From assembly GCA_900555605.1 (NCBI GenBank), contig USLW01000065.1:1-8920 (forward strand): a DNA stretch of 8,920 nucleotides. The letters are read 5' to 3'. Of this stretch, positions 1-6,980 are shown piece by piece (the stretch's first letter is position 1; each line of letters starts with the position of its first letter). Both the position numbers and the translations under genes were made by a program. A model generated the notes under the pieces. The model was not told the DNA's origin. It worked only from the letters and a program-made list of their open reading frames with translations, and did not search any database. The stretch is from an uncultured Clostridium sp. (GTDB taxonomy: Bacteria; Bacillota; Clostridia; UBA1212; UBA1255).

Positions 1-1
1 C

Positions 2-316
2 ATAACTGGTATTATCAGCACAAAAAGTACACCGCTTAAACATGCCGCCGCCTGCCGCCTGCTGACGATCCAGCGTATTTTTTTGATTGATTCCTCTTCT
101 ATTAAAAGCGGCGTTAAGCTGATCGAAGCCTCTTCTCCGGATTTTGTAGAGGTTATGCCGGCGCTGATTCCCAAGGCGATTACCGCGTTGACCTCGCAGC
201 TTAGTGTACCCGTCATCTGCGGCGGCATGATTTCAGAAAAAAATGATATGATCAATGCGCTCAATGCCGGTGCATCGGGCGTTTCCGTCAGCAGCAGCGA
301 ACTCTGGAGGGCTTAA
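2..316 (+). CDS. glpP: Glycerol-3-phosphate responsive antiterminator (GlpP family), 3' end only
   Basis: The frame is open from base 2 to the TAA at 314-316. It gives the last 104 residues of a protein whose family is usually about 180-190 residues long. Visible motifs match GlpP: TGIISTKS near the start, then QRIFLIDSSS, PDFVEVMPALIPK, VICGGMISEKND, and a terminal GASGVSVSSSELW. In the family, the protein binds glycerol-3-phosphate through a TIM-barrel-like fold and prevents early termination in the leaders of glp mRNAs; that role is taken from the family, not shown here. The true start and any glpF/glpK/glpD neighbours lie outside the window. The stop is 6 bases from the stop of the convergent regulator gene, and I see no hairpin with a T-run between them. 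Confidence 0.85.
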   Translation: MTGIISTKSTPLKHAAACRLLTIQRIFLIDSSSIKSGVKLIEASSPDFVEVMPALIPKAITALTSQLSVPVICGGMISEKNDMINALNAGASGVSVSSSELWRA

Positions 317-322
317 ACTCTT

Positions 323-1084
323 TCAATTGCCGCTTTTCGGGATATCCTTTTCTGCGCTTGCATACCCTATAGCCTGCTTCAGATGCGAGTAGCGGTAAGC
401 GGATTTATAATCATCCCGCGCGACGCTGCATTTTTCCAAAGCAGAATAAATATAACAGGCTGTTTTTTTGTCCGGACATTCCTCGGAGGCCTGCAGCAGC
501 AGAAGCTCGGCGGACACATAATCCTTTTGACACAGATATACCAGCCCGCCGTACAGCGCGGCTTTCCACGTATTTTTACCGGAAGAGATGAGACAGCGCG
601 CTTTCAGAAATAAAAGATAGGGCAGCGCCTCCTCCATATCTCTTTCCATATAATATTGCGCCGCTTTTTCGCAGAATATGCTTTCTGCGGAGGGTTCATC
701 CGCGACAGCCTCGAAGCCTGACAGAATAGAGCGCAGCTCGTTTCGGTCTGAGGAACCGGTTTCTATGAAGCGTGTCAGCCTGTCTGCAAATTGGCCGATC
801 TCCTGATTTGAATATGACGAATAGTCAGGAAGCATTTTCTCGGGCTCTGCCACCATGGAGGACATAAAATAGGACAGGGGGACATCCAGCCGCGCTGATA
901 AATATTCCAGCGTCTTCAAGGACGGCGCTGCGGCATCATTTTCGATCTTGCTCAGCATATTCCGCGTGATAAAGTCTCCCACGAGTTCACTTTGTGTCAG
1001 CTGCTTTGCGATTCTTGCCTCTTTGATCTTTGTGCCGAGGGACGGCTCCTGTCCCCCGCGGCCCGTTTTGCACTCTCTGTTCAT
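323..1084 (-). CDS. XRE-family transcriptional regulator with TPR-like C-terminal domain
   Basis: This is a soluble protein of 253 residues. Residues about 17-73 form an XRE/Cro-C1 helix-turn-helix: LGTKIKEARIAKQLTQSEL, then recognition-helix region ITRNMLSKIEND, then APSLKTLEYLSARLDVPLSYF. The remaining ~170 residues have no membrane segment and are helical with TPR-like pairs, such as AAQYYMERDMEEALPYL and ALYGGLVYLCQKDYVSAELL. This architecture resembles RRNPP-type regulators (Rgg, PlcR), in which the repeats sense a peptide or partner. Start choice: an in-frame TTG at 1093 directly abuts the GGAG at 1097-1094, leaving no spacing, whereas the ATG at 1084-1082 is 9 bases after it. The gene is divergent from nfeD-flotillin, and twin operator-like motifs in the shared promoter region suggest it controls both directions. 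The ligand is unknown; seven cysteines are present but show no metal-binding cluster. Confidence 0.85.
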   Translation of the reverse strand: MNRECKTGRGGQEPSLGTKIKEARIAKQLTQSELVGDFITRNMLSKIENDAAAPSLKTLEYLSARLDVPLSYFMSSMVAEPEKMLPDYSSYSNQEIGQFADRLTRFIETGSSDRNELRSILSGFEAVADEPSAESIFCEKAAQYYMERDMEEALPYLLFLKARCLISSGKNTWKAALYGGLVYLCQKDYVSAELLLLQASEECPDKKTACYIYSALEKCSVARDDYKSAYRYSHLKQAIGYASAEKDIPKSGN

Positions 1085-1099
1085 TTCAATCAACTCCGT

Positions 1100-1116
1100 G
1101 GTGAAAAAAATTCACC
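1100..1116. promoter_or_regulatory. Operator-like inverted repeat O1 (regulator side)
   Basis: GGTGAAAAAAATTCACC is a perfect 6-bp inverted repeat (GGTGAA/TTCACC) around a 5-base A-rich centre. It covers the predicted +1 of the regulator's own promoter. Its core GTGAAAAAAATTCAC recurs at 1228-1242 with 13 of 15 bases identical. The size and symmetry fit an XRE dimer site. Binding by the adjacent regulator is an inference. Confidence 0.65.
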
Positions 1117-1119
1117 TAC

Positions 1120-1148
1120 AGTATATAATAGTTACGCACAAAATGCAA
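1120..1148 (-). promoter_or_regulatory. Sigma-A-like promoter of the XRE regulator gene
   Basis: Read on the minus strand, TTGCAT (1148-1143) is followed by a 17-base spacer and TATACT (1125-1120). The predicted start is near 1113, which lies inside the inverted repeat at 1100-1116. The regulator ATG follows about 30 bases further on. Confidence 0.65.
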
Positions 1149-1192
1149 GAGAAAAAGGGAGAAAATATTTTCAAAAGAGGATTGTCCATGTA

Positions 1193-1221
1193 TTGACTCT
1201 TCCGCGTGCAGGGTGTATACT
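1193..1221 (+). promoter_or_regulatory. Sigma-A-like promoter of nfeD-flotillin
   Basis: TTGACT (1193-1198), a 17-base spacer and TATACT (1216-1221) form a near-consensus vegetative promoter. An A-rich stretch upstream (about 1150-1180) could act as an UP-like element. The predicted start is near 1228, which is the first base of the second operator-like motif. Confidence 0.75.
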
Positions 1222-1227
1222 TTGCAC

Positions 1228-1242
1228 GTAAATAAAATTCAC
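1228..1242. promoter_or_regulatory. Operator-like motif O2 (nfeD side)
   Basis: GTAAATAAAATTCAC differs from the core of O1 at 2 of 15 positions, keeping the TTCAC half perfect and degrading the other half (GTAAA for GTGAA). It starts at the predicted +1 of the nfeD promoter and ends 6 bases before the GGAGG. A bound repressor there would block transcription initiation. The weaker symmetry would predict lower affinity than O1. Confidence 0.6.
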
Positions 1243-1260
1243 TTTGACGGAGGTTGCATG

Positions 1261-1932
1261 ATGGATTGGTGGAATGAACTTGATACGGCCATGAAGGTAC
1301 TGTACATTTTAGCTTCGACATCTACACTGATCCTGGCGCTGCAGTTGATTTTATCTCTGTTCGGTATCGGAGGCGGAGCAGATGCGGAGGCCGGCGGATT
1401 CGGCGATATCAGTGAACTCAGCGACGGGTTTTCCGCAGATAGCGGGGGCACTGACGGCTTTGACGGCGTTTATGACGGTGACGGGATCCCTGATCAGGGC
1501 GGCGTAACCGGATTCGATACACAGGGGCTCAGGATCTTTTCTATGAGAGGAATTCTGTCCTTCTTTGCAATCGGCGGGTGGACGGCGATTGTTTTGCTCA
1601 AAACGGAACTGAATTCTTATCTGGCTCTCGGCATTGCGCTTGCGGTGGGAATTGCGACAATGCTGATCATCGCAAAGCTTATGCAGGCCTCCATGCGGAT
1701 CCAGTCAAACGGAAACATCTATATTAGAAATGCCATCGGAGCAACGGGGTCTGTTTACCTGTCCGTACCGCCGCAGGGAAACGGGAGGGGAAAGGTCAGC
1801 GTGATTGTACAGGAACGTCTGCGGGAATATGATGCAATTACATACGGCGATGATAAATTACCTACGGGAAGCGCGGTCCGTGTAACGGATGTAATTCCGC
1901 CCGACACGCTGGTAGTTGAGAAGCTGCAGTAA
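1261..1932 (+). CDS. nfeD: NfeD-like membrane protein (short form, OB-fold C-terminus)
   Basis: A 223-residue protein. Hydrophobic segments lie at about residues 13-36, 98-113 and 119-138. The C-terminal part from about residue 152 is an NfeD OB-fold: IGATGSVYLSVPPQGNGRGK, REYDAITYGDDKLPTGSAVRVTD, PDTLVVEKL. No serine-protease ClpP-like domain precedes it, so this is the short type that is paired with flotillins (YuaF in Bacillus). Its presumed role is to assemble with the flotillin in membrane microdomains. Between the first two membrane segments is an acidic Gly/Asp linker with 12 Asp/Glu and no Lys/Arg from residue 13 to 90. Start: GGAGG at 1249-1253 is 7 bases from ATG 1261; the adjacent ATG at 1258 is possible. 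A longer in-frame GTG at 1213 lies inside the promoter and was rejected. The flotillin gene follows after 102 bases. Confidence 0.85.
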   Translation: MDWWNELDTAMKVLYILASTSTLILALQLILSLFGIGGGADAEAGGFGDISELSDGFSADSGGTDGFDGVYDGDGIPDQGGVTGFDTQGLRIFSMRGILSFFAIGGWTAIVLLKTELNSYLALGIALAVGIATMLIIAKLMQASMRIQSNGNIYIRNAIGATGSVYLSVPPQGNGRGKVSVIVQERLREYDAITYGDDKLPTGSAVRVTDVIPPDTLVVEKLQ

Positions 1933-1992
1933 ATATCATGCGGGCGGAGCAAGTATATATACCAGGCCGGCGGTACGGTTTTATCTGCCGCA

Positions 1993-2002
1993 GCGCCGGC
2001 GC
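1993..2002. repeat. GC-rich palindrome in the nfeD-flotillin spacer
   Basis: The 102-base spacer (1933-2034) contains the perfect palindrome GCGCCGGCGC. Its CGCCGGC part (1994-2000) can instead pair with GCCGGCG at 1966-1972 in an mRNA hairpin with a 21-base loop. There is no T-run, so it is not an intrinsic terminator. It may modulate translation of flotillin, whose GAGGAG starts at 2021. No internal promoter is evident. Confidence 0.3.
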
Positions 2003-2034
2003 AAAATCATAAAATCGGGAGAGGAGTGCTGATT

Positions 2035-3432
2035 GTGGGAGAATGGATTTTTTTAGTGGTAGCAATTGCGGTTGTTTTTTTGGGAATTTGCATATTTTTT
2101 GCGGGTCGGATCCGAAAGTGCCCGTCCGACAAAATTATGGTAATTTACGGCCATATCGGAAATAAAAAGGACGGTACCGCGAAGTCGGCAAGATGTATTC
2201 ACGGAGGAGCGGCCTTTATTGTTCCGATTCTGCAGTCCTATCAGTATCTGGACTTAACCCCTATTTCCATTAATGTGCCCCTGAAAAATGCACTGTGCCG
2301 GCAGAATATCAGAATCGATGTTCCGTCCAGCTTCACGGTAGGTATTTCAACGGAACCCGGTGTTATGCAGAATGCTGCGGAACGTTTGCTGGGCATGAAG
2401 CTTGCCGAGGTACAGGAACTGGCAAAGGATATTATTTTCGGACAGCTGCGTCTGATTATTGCAACTATGGATATTGAGGAAATCAATACGGACCGGGATA
2501 AATTTCTGGAGGCGGTATCCACAAACGTCGAAACAGAAATGAAAAAAATCGGCCTGCGTCTGATCAACGTCAATATCACGGATATTACGGATGAATCCGG
2601 GTATATTGAAGCCCTCGGAAAAGAAGCAGCGGCACGTGCGATCAATGATGCGAAAAAGAGTGTCGCAGAAAAGGAAAGAGACGGGTCTATCGGTGAAGCG
2701 AATGCCCGCCGTGACCAGCGTTTAGCCGTAGCGCAGGCGGATGCAACGGCTATCGAAGGCGAAAATGAGGTCAAAATTCAGATTGCGGATTCTGATGCTT
2801 TGAGAAGGGAACGGGAAGCGGAAGCGCTGCGGCGCGCTACAGCAGCGGAGAAGGTCCAATCCGCCAACGCCCTGCAGGAAGCGTATGTTGCAGAGAAAAA
2901 CGCAGAAGAAACCCGTGCGCTTAAAGAGAAGGCGACTTTGGAGGCAGATGCCATTGTCCAGGCCGAAATTGAAAAACAAAAGATCGAAATTCAGGCTGAG
3001 GCTGAGGCTGAGCAAATTCGCAGGAAAGCAAAAGGGGAGGCGGATGCCATTTATGCAAAAATGGAAGCGCAGGCCCGAGGCGTGCAGGAACTGCTGACAA
3101 AGCAGGCCGATGGTTTGACGGAAATCGTAAAGGCTGCGGGCGGAGATGCCGATCACGCTGTGAAGCTGATTCTTGCCGATAAGATGGAGGACCTGATCAA
3201 GATTCAGGTAGAGGCAGTTAAAAATCTGAAGATTGACAAGATTACGGTCTGGGACAGCATGGGCGGAAAGGACGGTGCCTCCACCACGTCTCACTTCCTG
3301 TCCTCAATCATGAAGTCTGTTCCGCCGATGAATGAGATGTTTAAAATGGCCGGTATGGAGCTGCCCGAATTTTTGGGAAAGGAAACAAAAGACACGGAAC
3401 GGGCAGAACACGCAGAAAAGCAGGAGGCATAA
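2035..3432 (+). CDS. floT: Flotillin-family SPFH/band-7 membrane scaffold protein
   Basis: A 465-residue protein, close to the usual length for bacterial flotillins. Residues about 4-23 form one N-terminal membrane segment, followed by an SPFH/PHB domain (about 28-200; for example CPSDKIMVIYG and INVPLKNALCRQNIRIDVP). A long Ala/Glu-rich coiled coil (about 200-350, with AEAEAEQIRRKAKGEADAIY) and a C-terminal region with IDKITVWDSMGGKDG complete it. In the family it oligomerises at the membrane and organises microdomains; the NfeD gene just upstream is its typical partner. Start choice: GAGGAG at 2021-2026 is 8 bases from GTG 2035. An earlier in-frame GTG at 2026 shares its first base with that site and is unlikely. 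No separate promoter is visible, so it is probably cotranscribed with nfeD. It ends before the terminator at 3518-3552. Confidence 0.92.
   Translation: MGEWIFLVVAIAVVFLGICIFFAGRIRKCPSDKIMVIYGHIGNKKDGTAKSARCIHGGAAFIVPILQSYQYLDLTPISINVPLKNALCRQNIRIDVPSSFTVGISTEPGVMQNAAERLLGMKLAEVQELAKDIIFGQLRLIIATMDIEEINTDRDKFLEAVSTNVETEMKKIGLRLINVNITDITDESGYIEALGKEAAARAINDAKKSVAEKERDGSIGEANARRDQRLAVAQADATAIEGENEVKIQIADSDALRREREAEALRRATAAEKVQSANALQEAYVAEKNAEETRALKEKATLEADAIVQAEIEKQKIEIQAEAEAEQIRRKAKGEADAIYAKMEAQARGVQELLTKQADGLTEIVKAAGGDADHAVKLILADKMEDLIKIQVEAVKNLKIDKITVWDSMGGKDGASTTSHFLSSIMKSVPPMNEMFKMAGMELPEFLGKETKDTERAEHAEKQEA
2995..3012 (+). repeat. Three tandem GCTGAG units in the flotillin coiled coil
   Basis: Three exact 6-base copies encode Ala-Glu-Ala-Glu-Ala-Glu in the EA-rich coiled coil. 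Any change in copy number would keep the reading frame. It probably reflects the repetitive protein sequence rather than a mobile or regulatory repeat. Confidence 0.6.
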
Positions 3433-3487
3433 GAGCCCCCTTCCGGAATATAGTTTTTTATTAAAATACCGGAAATAATTTTTGCAA

Positions 3488-3516
3488 TTGATGTTTCAAA
3501 ATAATTGGAGTACAAT
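3488..3516 (+). promoter_or_regulatory. Candidate promoter of the V-ATPase operon
   Basis: TTGATG (3488-3493), a 17-base spacer and TACAAT (3511-3516) match the sigma-A pattern at 4 of 6 and 5 of 6 positions. The predicted start near 3523 falls inside the left arm of the terminator stem at 3518-3548. I found no better promoter between that terminator and the first ATPase gene at 3630, and the operon needs one, but this call remains tentative. Confidence 0.45.
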
Positions 3517-3517
3517 G

Positions 3518-3552
3518 AAGGTTAACGGATCGGCGGTCCGTTAACCTTTTTT
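3518..3552 (+). terminator. Intrinsic terminator after flotillin
   Basis: A perfect 12-bp stem, AAGGTTAACGGA (3518-3529) with TCCGTTAACCTT (3537-3548), encloses a 7-base loop and runs into six T residues at 3547-3552. It lies 86 bases after the flotillin stop and should end nfeD-flotillin transcripts. A weaker element, TTCCGG (3441-3446) with CCGGAA (3469-3474), sits closer to the stop but has a 22-base loop and is not convincing alone. Confidence 0.85.
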
Positions 3553-3629
3553 ATGCATATCCTATTAAGGAAAAACAAACATGATTTGCGCGGAATATGC
3601 CGTGCCGCGGATATGGAGGGTGAGATTGG

Positions 3630-3944
3630 ATGGATGCAATCATCACAAAGATCTTTGAAATTGAATACAGATCCCGCGATATCATGCGGGAAGCAGAAGA
3701 AAAGCGGGACGGTCTGGACGAAATGATTGTGAAAAGCAAGGAACAGCTGAGACAGACGATTGAAACAAGAGAACAAAAGCATTTAGAGTCCGAACGCAAT
3801 CAGGTCCTGAATAAAGCGGACGCAGACGCAAAGGCACATCTGCAGCACGCACAGTCAAAAATCGAGGCAATGGAGCGGTTTGAAAAAACAAAACGGGCAG
3901 AATGGATAGAAGCCTTATATCAGCGTATTATTTCTGCGGAATAA
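3630..3944 (+). CDS. V/A-type ATPase subunit H (G-like), peripheral stalk
   Basis: A 104-residue, highly charged, almost wholly helical protein with heptad-like spacing throughout (EAEEKRDGLDEM, KSKEQLRQTIETREQKHLE). It has no membrane segment or catalytic motif. Length and position fit the small coiled-coil stalk subunit (H of archaeal ATPases, NtpF of Enterococcus hirae), which pairs with subunit E to hold the A/B head still while the rotor turns. Sequence alone identifies only a coiled coil; the ATPase genes that follow make the assignment. GGAGG at 3615-3619 lies 10 bases before ATG 3630. A 71-base spacer separates it from subunit C; the spacer has an A/T-rich 8-bp inverted repeat (3944-3951 with 3972-3979, 20-base loop) of doubtful meaning. 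Confidence 0.7.
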   Translation: MDAIITKIFEIEYRSRDIMREAEEKRDGLDEMIVKSKEQLRQTIETREQKHLESERNQVLNKADADAKAHLQHAQSKIEAMERFEKTKRAEWIEALYQRIISAE

Positions 3945-4015
3945 AGGAAAACTGCATTCGACGATTTATCATTTTCCTTGGAAGGGAAGCTGTGTTTATT
4001 CGGGAGGTGGAGCAT

Positions 4016-5065
4016 TTGGCAGCCACAATTTTAAGCTACAGTGCGGTTATTACAAAAATGCGCGGGATGTACGGCAGGCTGCTGACAGCAGAGAATTATG
4101 AACTGCTGATGTCCATGTCCAGAGTGGGCGACATTGTGCGCTGGCTGAAGGAGAACGGCGGTTATGCAGAAACGCTGAAGGATATTTCGGAGGCTTCCGT
4201 ACACCGGAGCAGCCTGGAGAACGCATTTCATGCGGCGCTGATTGTTGACGCGAAAAAATTGTCTGCGATGTTAGGCGCCAAGGAAAAGAAAATGATGGCG
4301 CTGCTGATGGCACGGGTGGAAATCGACATCCTGAAACGAATCATCCGCAGTATTTATACAGGAATTCCGGTGCCGAGCCAGGTGCTGCAGATGGACCTTT
4401 CCTACAGCAGGCAGTTTGACCTGTTTCGCTGTTTGGAAGCAAAGCATTTTATGCAGCTGTTGGAAGCGCTGCGCGGCACGGGATACGATCAGGTATTGAC
4501 GCCGCTGGTATTGCGCGAGGACATCAGTACCTTCGATATGGAGGAAGCGCTGGATGAATATTATTTCCGGCGGTTGAAAGAGGGCGCCAAGAAATATTTA
4601 TCCGGAACCGACCTGAAGGCAGCTGAAAATTTTTGGGGCTCCGAGATTGATGCGCAGAACATTCTTTGGACATACCGCTATAAGAAATACTATCATTTTT
4701 CAAAAGAAGAAACGCTGCGCCATTTGGTGCCGAACAAGTATAAAATCAGAAAGGAGCAGCTGCTGCGCCTTGCGGACAGCTCTGTTGCGGATTTTGAGCG
4801 CGTGGTTGCGGAAACGCGCTACAGCAGGCTGTTTGCAAACAGCAGGGATGTGGAATGGGACCGGCGGGTGACAGACTATTTATGCCGTATGTATATGCGG
4901 CAGATCCGCCGCAGCGCTTATAATTTTACGACGATTGCGGCATATCTTTATCTGAAAGAAATCGATATCCGGAATATCATTACGATTGTAGAGGGGGTTC
5001 GGTATCGGATCGGACCGTCTGAAATCAGACGATACCTGATCACGGGGGTGGATTATGGCAATTGA
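4016..5065 (+). CDS. ntpC: V/A-type ATPase subunit C (AC39/d family)
   Basis: A 349-residue soluble helical protein, near the family length of about 330-350. It starts in the family style with SYSAVITKMRGMYGRLLT. It also carries the typical repeats: MARVEIDILKRIIRSIYTG, IDAQNILWTYRYKKYY and, near the C-terminus, YLYLKEIDIRNIITIVEGVR. Subunit C is the funnel-shaped socket joining the central stalk to the top of the membrane ring. Start choice: the frame is open from an ATG at 3902 inside the previous gene, but GGGAGG at 4002-4007 lies 8 bases before TTG 4016, which gives the expected N-terminus. An in-frame GTG at 4007 overlaps that ribosome site and is unlikely. The end overlaps subunit I by 11 bases, suggesting translational coupling. 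Having C before I differs from the E. hirae order. Confidence 0.88.
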   Translation: MAATILSYSAVITKMRGMYGRLLTAENYELLMSMSRVGDIVRWLKENGGYAETLKDISEASVHRSSLENAFHAALIVDAKKLSAMLGAKEKKMMALLMARVEIDILKRIIRSIYTGIPVPSQVLQMDLSYSRQFDLFRCLEAKHFMQLLEALRGTGYDQVLTPLVLREDISTFDMEEALDEYYFRRLKEGAKKYLSGTDLKAAENFWGSEIDAQNILWTYRYKKYYHFSKEETLRHLVPNKYKIRKEQLLRLADSSVADFERVVAETRYSRLFANSRDVEWDRRVTDYLCRMYMRQIRRSAYNFTTIAAYLYLKEIDIRNIITIVEGVRYRIGPSEIRRYLITGVDYGN

Positions 5066-6968
5066 AAAAATGACCTATGTCAACTTTGTGGGCAACAAAG
5101 AGTATCTGGATGAATTCATCAACAAGTATATGACGGAAGACTTCGGTATGCAGCCTGAGTTTGCCATGAGTGCGCTGACGAATGTACGCGGGTTGTATGC
5201 ATATAAAGGTTCTAACCCATGTACGGAGCTCAGACGCCGCTGCGGCGACATTATGCAGGGACTGAACATCAAAGATACACAGGTACCCATACCGGCTAAA
5301 ATGCGGGAGTGGAGCTTTGATGAAATCGGCGAACGGCTCCGAAAGCTTGAGGAGGGCTTTGCTTTTTATCAGAACGAAAAACGGACAATTGACGATGAAA
5401 TTGCAGAGCGCAGGCATCTGATGGCGCAGCTTGCGCAGATCGGGAATATTGACGCCGACCTGTCGGGATTGTTTGATCTGCGGTTCTTTAAAATACGCTT
5501 CGGCAGGCTTCCGCGGCGCAATTATGAAAGGCTGAGCCTGTACCTGGAAAGCCTGGATGTTATTATGATGAACGTTTCGGAAGACAAGGAATATGAATAT
5601 CTACTGTATATTATGCCTTCGGAATTTGAAGTAAAGGTAGACGGACTATTCAACAGCCTTCAATTCGAACGGATCCGGATCCCGGATAATTTGAACGGTA
5701 CGCCGAAGGAAATCAGCGCGCAGATCAATGACGAGATCAATGAAAAAACAGCAAGATCCGTACAGCTGGCAGGCGCGATTGCGGCGTATGCTTCTGATCA
5801 TCAGACGCTTCTGAAGCAGCTCTGCCGGCTTTTAGAGGAGCGGGACCAGGTATATGAAATTCGGAAATACGTGGCGTTTAATCGGGAATCTTTTTATATC
5901 GTGGGCTGGATTCCGTCCCAGGTGCTGAAAAAGATGCAGCCCTTGATCGATAAGGATCCCAATGTCATTGCCATTGTAGACAATGACAACCTGCCGTCCG
6001 CGTCCACCCCGCCGACAAAACTGAAAAATAACGCGATTTTCAGGCCGTTTGAGACCGTGGTCACCATGTACGGGCTGCCGTCCTATGATGAAATCGATCC
6101 AACGCCGTTTATTGCGTTTATTTATTGCTTTATTACGGGATTTATGTTCGGAGATGTAGGACAGGGGCTTATTTTTCTGATCGCCGGAATTATTTTGATG
6201 CGCAGAAAATCGCCGCTGGGCGGCGTCTTTACCGGCGGAGGTATTTCGGCTGTCATTTTCGGATTCCTTTACGGCAGTATTTTTTCTTACGAGGATATTA
6301 TTAAGCCGCTGTTTATGAATCCCATTGAAAGTGCAAATATCAACACCATGCTGATCCTCGGCATCGGCTTTGGGGTGGTTTTGCTGCTGTTCGGTATGGT
6401 ACTGAATATCGCAAATGGCATCAAGGCAAAGGATGCCGGCCGTGTGCTGTTTGACAGAAACGGTCTTGCGGGCATGATCTTTTACATCGTGATTATCGGC
6501 ACGATCGTGGGATTCCTTCTGAACGGCAGCCTATGGGTATCCGCCGGCGTGCTGGCGGTCCTGCTGCTGATTCCTTTCCTGCTGATTTTTTTCAAGCATC
6601 CCCTGGAGAATCTGATCCACAGAAAAGAACATATTCTGCCGAAGGAAAAAGGAAGCTTTTTTATTGAGACGATTTTTGAAATGGTGGATATGCTCCTCAG
6701 CTTTGCCAGCAATACAATCTCCTTCGTGCGTCTGAGCGCGTTTGCAATCAATCACGTCGGTCTGTCTATGGCAGTGCTGATTCTGTCCGAAATGGCCAGC
6801 GGGGCCGGCAGAATTGTGGTGATGATCATCGGAAATGTGCTGATCATATGCTTGGAGGGCCTGATTGTGGGCATTCAGGGCCTGCGGCTCGTTTACTATG
6901 AATTGTTCAGCCGGTTTTATTCCGGAGAAGGCAGAGCCTATGTTCCGATTCAGAAGGCCGAAAAATAA
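5055..6968 (+). CDS. ntpI: V/A-type ATPase subunit I (a-subunit, membrane stator)
   Basis: A 637-residue protein, the usual size. Residues 1 to about 345 form the cytoplasmic arm with helical stretches (IGERLRKLEEGFAFYQNEKR) that holds the peripheral stalks. From residue 348 (DPTPFIAFIYCFITGFMFGD) to about 620 come seven or eight membrane segments. The key feature is SFVRLSAFAINHVGLS: R559 fits the arginine in the proton half-channel that releases ions from the ring carboxylate. The C-terminal GIQGLRLVYYELFSRFYSGE is also typical. ATG 5055 lies inside the end of the subunit C gene, after a G-rich site (5044-5051). It works directly against the ring made by the next gene, K. Confidence 0.95.
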   Translation: MAIEKMTYVNFVGNKEYLDEFINKYMTEDFGMQPEFAMSALTNVRGLYAYKGSNPCTELRRRCGDIMQGLNIKDTQVPIPAKMREWSFDEIGERLRKLEEGFAFYQNEKRTIDDEIAERRHLMAQLAQIGNIDADLSGLFDLRFFKIRFGRLPRRNYERLSLYLESLDVIMMNVSEDKEYEYLLYIMPSEFEVKVDGLFNSLQFERIRIPDNLNGTPKEISAQINDEINEKTARSVQLAGAIAAYASDHQTLLKQLCRLLEERDQVYEIRKYVAFNRESFYIVGWIPSQVLKKMQPLIDKDPNVIAIVDNDNLPSASTPPTKLKNNAIFRPFETVVTMYGLPSYDEIDPTPFIAFIYCFITGFMFGDVGQGLIFLIAGIILMRRKSPLGGVFTGGGISAVIFGFLYGSIFSYEDIIKPLFMNPIESANINTMLILGIGFGVVLLLFGMVLNIANGIKAKDAGRVLFDRNGLAGMIFYIVIIGTIVGFLLNGSLWVSAGVLAVLLLIPFLLIFFKHPLENLIHRKEHILPKEKGSFFIETIFEMVDMLLSFASNTISFVRLSAFAINHVGLSMAVLILSEMASGAGRIVVMIIGNVLIICLEGLIVGIQGLRLVYYELFSRFYSGEGRAYVPIQKAEK

Positions 6969-6980
6969 AACGGTCTACCT

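Noticed and set aside
1143..1196. A 17-codon plus-strand ORF (MQEKKGENIFKRGLSMY) between the regulator and nfeD, considered as a signalling peptide for the TPR regulator.
   Set aside because: It has no ribosome binding site and no hydrophobic export signal, and it overlaps both promoters. Its codons lie upstream of the predicted nfeD transcription start.
1213..1260. N-terminal extension of NfeD from an in-frame GTG at 1213.
   Set aside because: It would start within the -10 region of the nfeD promoter, and a good GGAGG precedes ATG 1261.
2241..3294. Long minus-strand ORFs opposite flotillin (177 and 190 codons).
   Set aside because: The plus strand encodes a clear full-length flotillin here. 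The opposing frames have Ser/Arg/Phe-rich composition typical of antisense shadows and no ribosome sites or family motifs.
3441..3483. TTCCGG/CCGGAA inverted repeat with a downstream T-run as the main flotillin terminator.
   Set aside because: Its stem is only 6 bp, its loop is 22 bases and the T-run is offset. The 12-bp stem at 3518-3548 followed by six Ts is far better.
3902..4015. N-terminal extension of subunit C from ATG 3902.
   Set aside because: It overlaps the previous gene by 43 bases, lacks a ribosome site and does not resemble the family N-terminus. GGGAGG sits before TTG 4016.
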